A stretch of 64,000 bases of DNA from Brachypalpus laphriformis (Eukaryota; Arthropoda; Insecta; Diptera; Syrphidae): positions 21,726,817-21,790,816 of the forward strand of contig OX246757.1 of NCBI GenBank assembly GCA_945910035.1, read 5' to 3'. A program made the position numbers and the translations under genes. A model generated the notes under the pieces. That model was not told the DNA's origin. It did not search any database and saw only the letters and a program-made list of their open reading frames with translations. The stretch's first letter is position 1. Each line of letters begins with the position of its first letter. Shown in pieces: positions 62,374-64,000 of the stretch.

Positions 62374-63013
62374 TTGGCGGAAACAGCCATGCCGGCATCG
62401 CCAGATATCGAATTTTCCGACCAATCACCGATCTGTGTAATTTTTACGTCATTAGAAGCGCACATGTGTACAGATTTCAAATCTGTAACTGGATTTCCTA
62501 TGCGGTGTACAGTTTTCGAGAAAATCATATTTTTCTGGCTTAGCTTGGATTGGCGGAAACAGCCATGCCGGCATCGCCAGATATCGAATTTTCCGACCAA
62601 TCAAATCTGTGTGCAGATTTCAAATCTGTAACTGGATTTATTATGCGGTGCATAGTTTTCGAGGAAATAATATTTTTCTGGCTTAGCTTGGATTGGCGGA
62701 AACAGCCATGCCGGCATCGCCAGATATCGAATTTACCGACCAATCACCGATCTGTGTAATTTTTACGTCATTAGAAGCGCACATGTGTGCAGATTTCAAA
62801 TCTGTAACTGGATTTCCTATGCGGTGCATAGGTTTCGAGGAAATCATATTTTTGTGGCTTAGCTTGGATTGGCGGAAACAGCCATGCCGGCATCGCCAGA
62901 TATCGAATTTTCCGACCAATCACCGATCTGTGTGCAGATTTCAAATCTGTAACTGGATTTATTATGCGGTGCATAGTTTTCGAGGAAATAATATTTTTCT
63001 GGCTTAGCTTGGA
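62374..63013 (+). repeat. Modified dimer pair (176, 143, 176, 145)
   Basis: Copy of 59974-60613 in the next 2400-bp HOR copy, with no difference seen. Confidence 0.93.
62550..62692 (+). repeat. 143-bp unit, second copy
   Basis: Same change as at 60150, exactly 2400 bp downstream, so it was amplified with the HOR. No other 143-bp unit occurs in the window. Confidence 0.93.
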
Positions 63014-63189
63014 TTGGCGGAAACAGCCATGCCGGCATCGCCAGATATCGAATTTACCGACCAATCACCGATCTGTGTAATTTTTACGTCATTAGAAGCG
63101 CACATGTGTGCAGATTTCAAATCTGTAACTGGATTTCCTATGCGGTGCATAGTTTTCGAGGAAATCATATTTTTGTGGCTTAGCTTGGA

Positions 63190-64000
63190 TTGGCGGAAAC
63201 AGCCATGCCGGCATCGCCAGATATCGAATTTTCCGACCAATCACCGATCTGTGTAATTTTTACGTCATTAGAAGCGCACATGTGTGCAGATTTCAAATCT
63301 GTAACTGGATTTCCTATGCGGTGCATAGGTTTCGAGGAAATCATATTTTTGTGGCTTAGCTTGGATTGGCGCAAACAGCCATGCCGGCATCGCCAGATAT
63401 CGAATTTTCTGACCAATCACCGATCTGTGTAATTTTTACGTCATAAGAAGCGCACATGTGTGCAGATTTCTAATCTGTAACTGGACTTCCTATGCGGTGC
63501 ACAGTTTTCGAGGAAATCATATTTTCATGACTTAGCCTGGATAGGCGGAAACAGCCATGCCGGCATCGCCAGAAATCGAATTTTCAGACCAATCACCGAT
63601 CTGTGTAATTTTTACGTCATTAGAAGCGCACATGTGTGCAGATTTCAAATCTGTAACTGGATTTATTATGCGGTGCATAGTTTTCGAGGAAATAATATTT
63701 TTCTGGCTTAGCTTGGATTGGCGGAAACAGCCATGCCGGCATCGCCAGATATCGAATTTTCCGAACAATCACCGATCTGTGTAATTTTTACGTCATTAGA
63801 AGCGCACACGTGAGCAGATTTCAAATCTGTAACTGGATTTCCTATGCGGTGCACAGTTTTCGAGAAAATCATATTTTTCTGGCTTAGCTTGGATTGGCGG
63901 AAACAGCCATGCCGACATCGCCAGATATCGAATTTTCCGACCAATCACCGATCTGTGTAATTTTTACGTCATTAGAAGCGCACGTGTGTGCAGATTTCAA
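63190..64000 (+). repeat. 3' HOR copy, partial
   Basis: First 811 bp of a third 2400-bp copy, cut by the window end. Includes the divergent CATAAG unit at 63366. Confidence 0.93.
63894..64000 (+). repeat. Partial satellite unit at right edge
   Basis: First 107 bp of a unit with GCCGACATCG and CACGTGTG, ending inside the dyad. The array clearly continues beyond the window. Confidence 0.95.

Larger units (their letters stand above)
60790..63189 (+). repeat. 3' HOR copy, 2400 bp (14 units)
   Basis: In-register copy of 58390-60789, with short units at 62550 (143 bp) and 62869 (145 bp). I saw no difference from the following partial copy over the overlap that remains in the window. Confidence 0.93.
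1..64000 (+). repeat. Tandem satellite array, 176/145-bp units
   Basis: The full window is head-to-tail copies of one unit. Taking TTGGCGG as unit start, complete units run from 74 to 63893. The 63820 bp between the first and last unit starts equal exactly 325 x 176 + 42 x 145 + 2 x 143 + 2 x 122, so no other net insertion or deletion exists. All copies read in the same direction and no foreign insertion is present. Copies differ by scattered substitutions that define recurring unit types, and these types repeat in fixed order as higher-order repeats. This is typical of centromeric or pericentromeric satellite DNA; subtelomeric or sex-chromosome heterochromatin is also possible. I do not recognise the family, so location and organism remain inference. 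Confidence 0.98.

Noticed and set aside
1..64000. CRISPR array
   Set aside because: Units of 145-176 bp are contiguous with no unique spacers, and no cas gene is present.
1..64000. rDNA spacer, 5S array, histone cluster or telomeric repeat
   Set aside because: No conserved rRNA or 5S sequence, no histone coding and no short G-rich telomere motif are present.
1..64000. Bacterial or phage locus with promoters, ribosome-binding sites and terminators
   Set aside because: No coding content, no operon structure and no stem plus U-tract terminators. The TATTTTT runs are part of the repeat.
1..64000. Assembly artefact from repeated stitching of one unit
   Set aside because: Copies differ by consistent marker substitutions in a structured order, with chimeras at register-preserving junctions, which artificial repetition would not make. 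Local copy-number errors remain possible and would need spanning reads.

Overview
The whole 64 kb window is one uninterrupted tandem satellite-DNA array, with every unit in the same orientation. I see no gene, RNA gene, transposable element, CRISPR array or unique sequence. The organism is a eukaryote, judged from the architecture: a nucleosome-scale monomer organised into higher-order repeats (HORs), as in centromeric or other constitutive heterochromatin. I do not recognise the monomer and cannot assign a kingdom or species. Hand count of one unit gives about 43% G+C and 10 CpG against about 8 expected, so CpG is not depleted.

Unit position 1 is set at the first T of TTGGCGG. Complete units then run from 74 to 63893. 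The arithmetic closes exactly: 325 units of 176 bp, 42 of 145 bp, 2 of 143 bp and 2 of 122 bp, or 371 complete units, plus a 73-bp partial unit at the left edge and a 107-bp partial at the right edge. The 145-bp unit is the 176-bp unit minus positions 65-95. The 122-bp unit lacks positions 65-118, so both deletions share the left breakpoint. Short units are never adjacent; each follows a 176-bp unit, giving 321-bp dimers.

Layout. 1-715: two 321-bp dimers. 716-10784: almost only 176-bp units, one 145-bp unit, two 122-bp units, and local 704-, 1408- and 2410-bp duplications. 10785-21935: rich in short units, with a run of six dimers (18602-20527) and large imperfect duplications. 21936-56981: HOR domain built on a 21-unit, 3634-bp repeat (19 x 176 + 2 x 145), with copies shortened or lengthened by whole units. 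It contains a 1522-bp tandem duplication and a duplication at 7765-bp spacing. 56982-64000: a younger-looking HOR of 1408 then 2400 bp (12 x 176 + 143 + 145). Row-by-row reading of the two full 2400-bp copies showed one substitution.

The many 60-155-codon open frames on both strands are by-products of the repeat. Unit length is not a multiple of three, the frames begin mostly at TTG, and the same frames recur on both strands. The points of interest are how the array evolves (in-register gains and losses, chimeric units, a deletion hotspot beside a conserved dyad) and the motifs carried by every unit: a 15-bp dyad, a perfect Pol III A-box consensus match, and a bZIP-type site missing from the short units.
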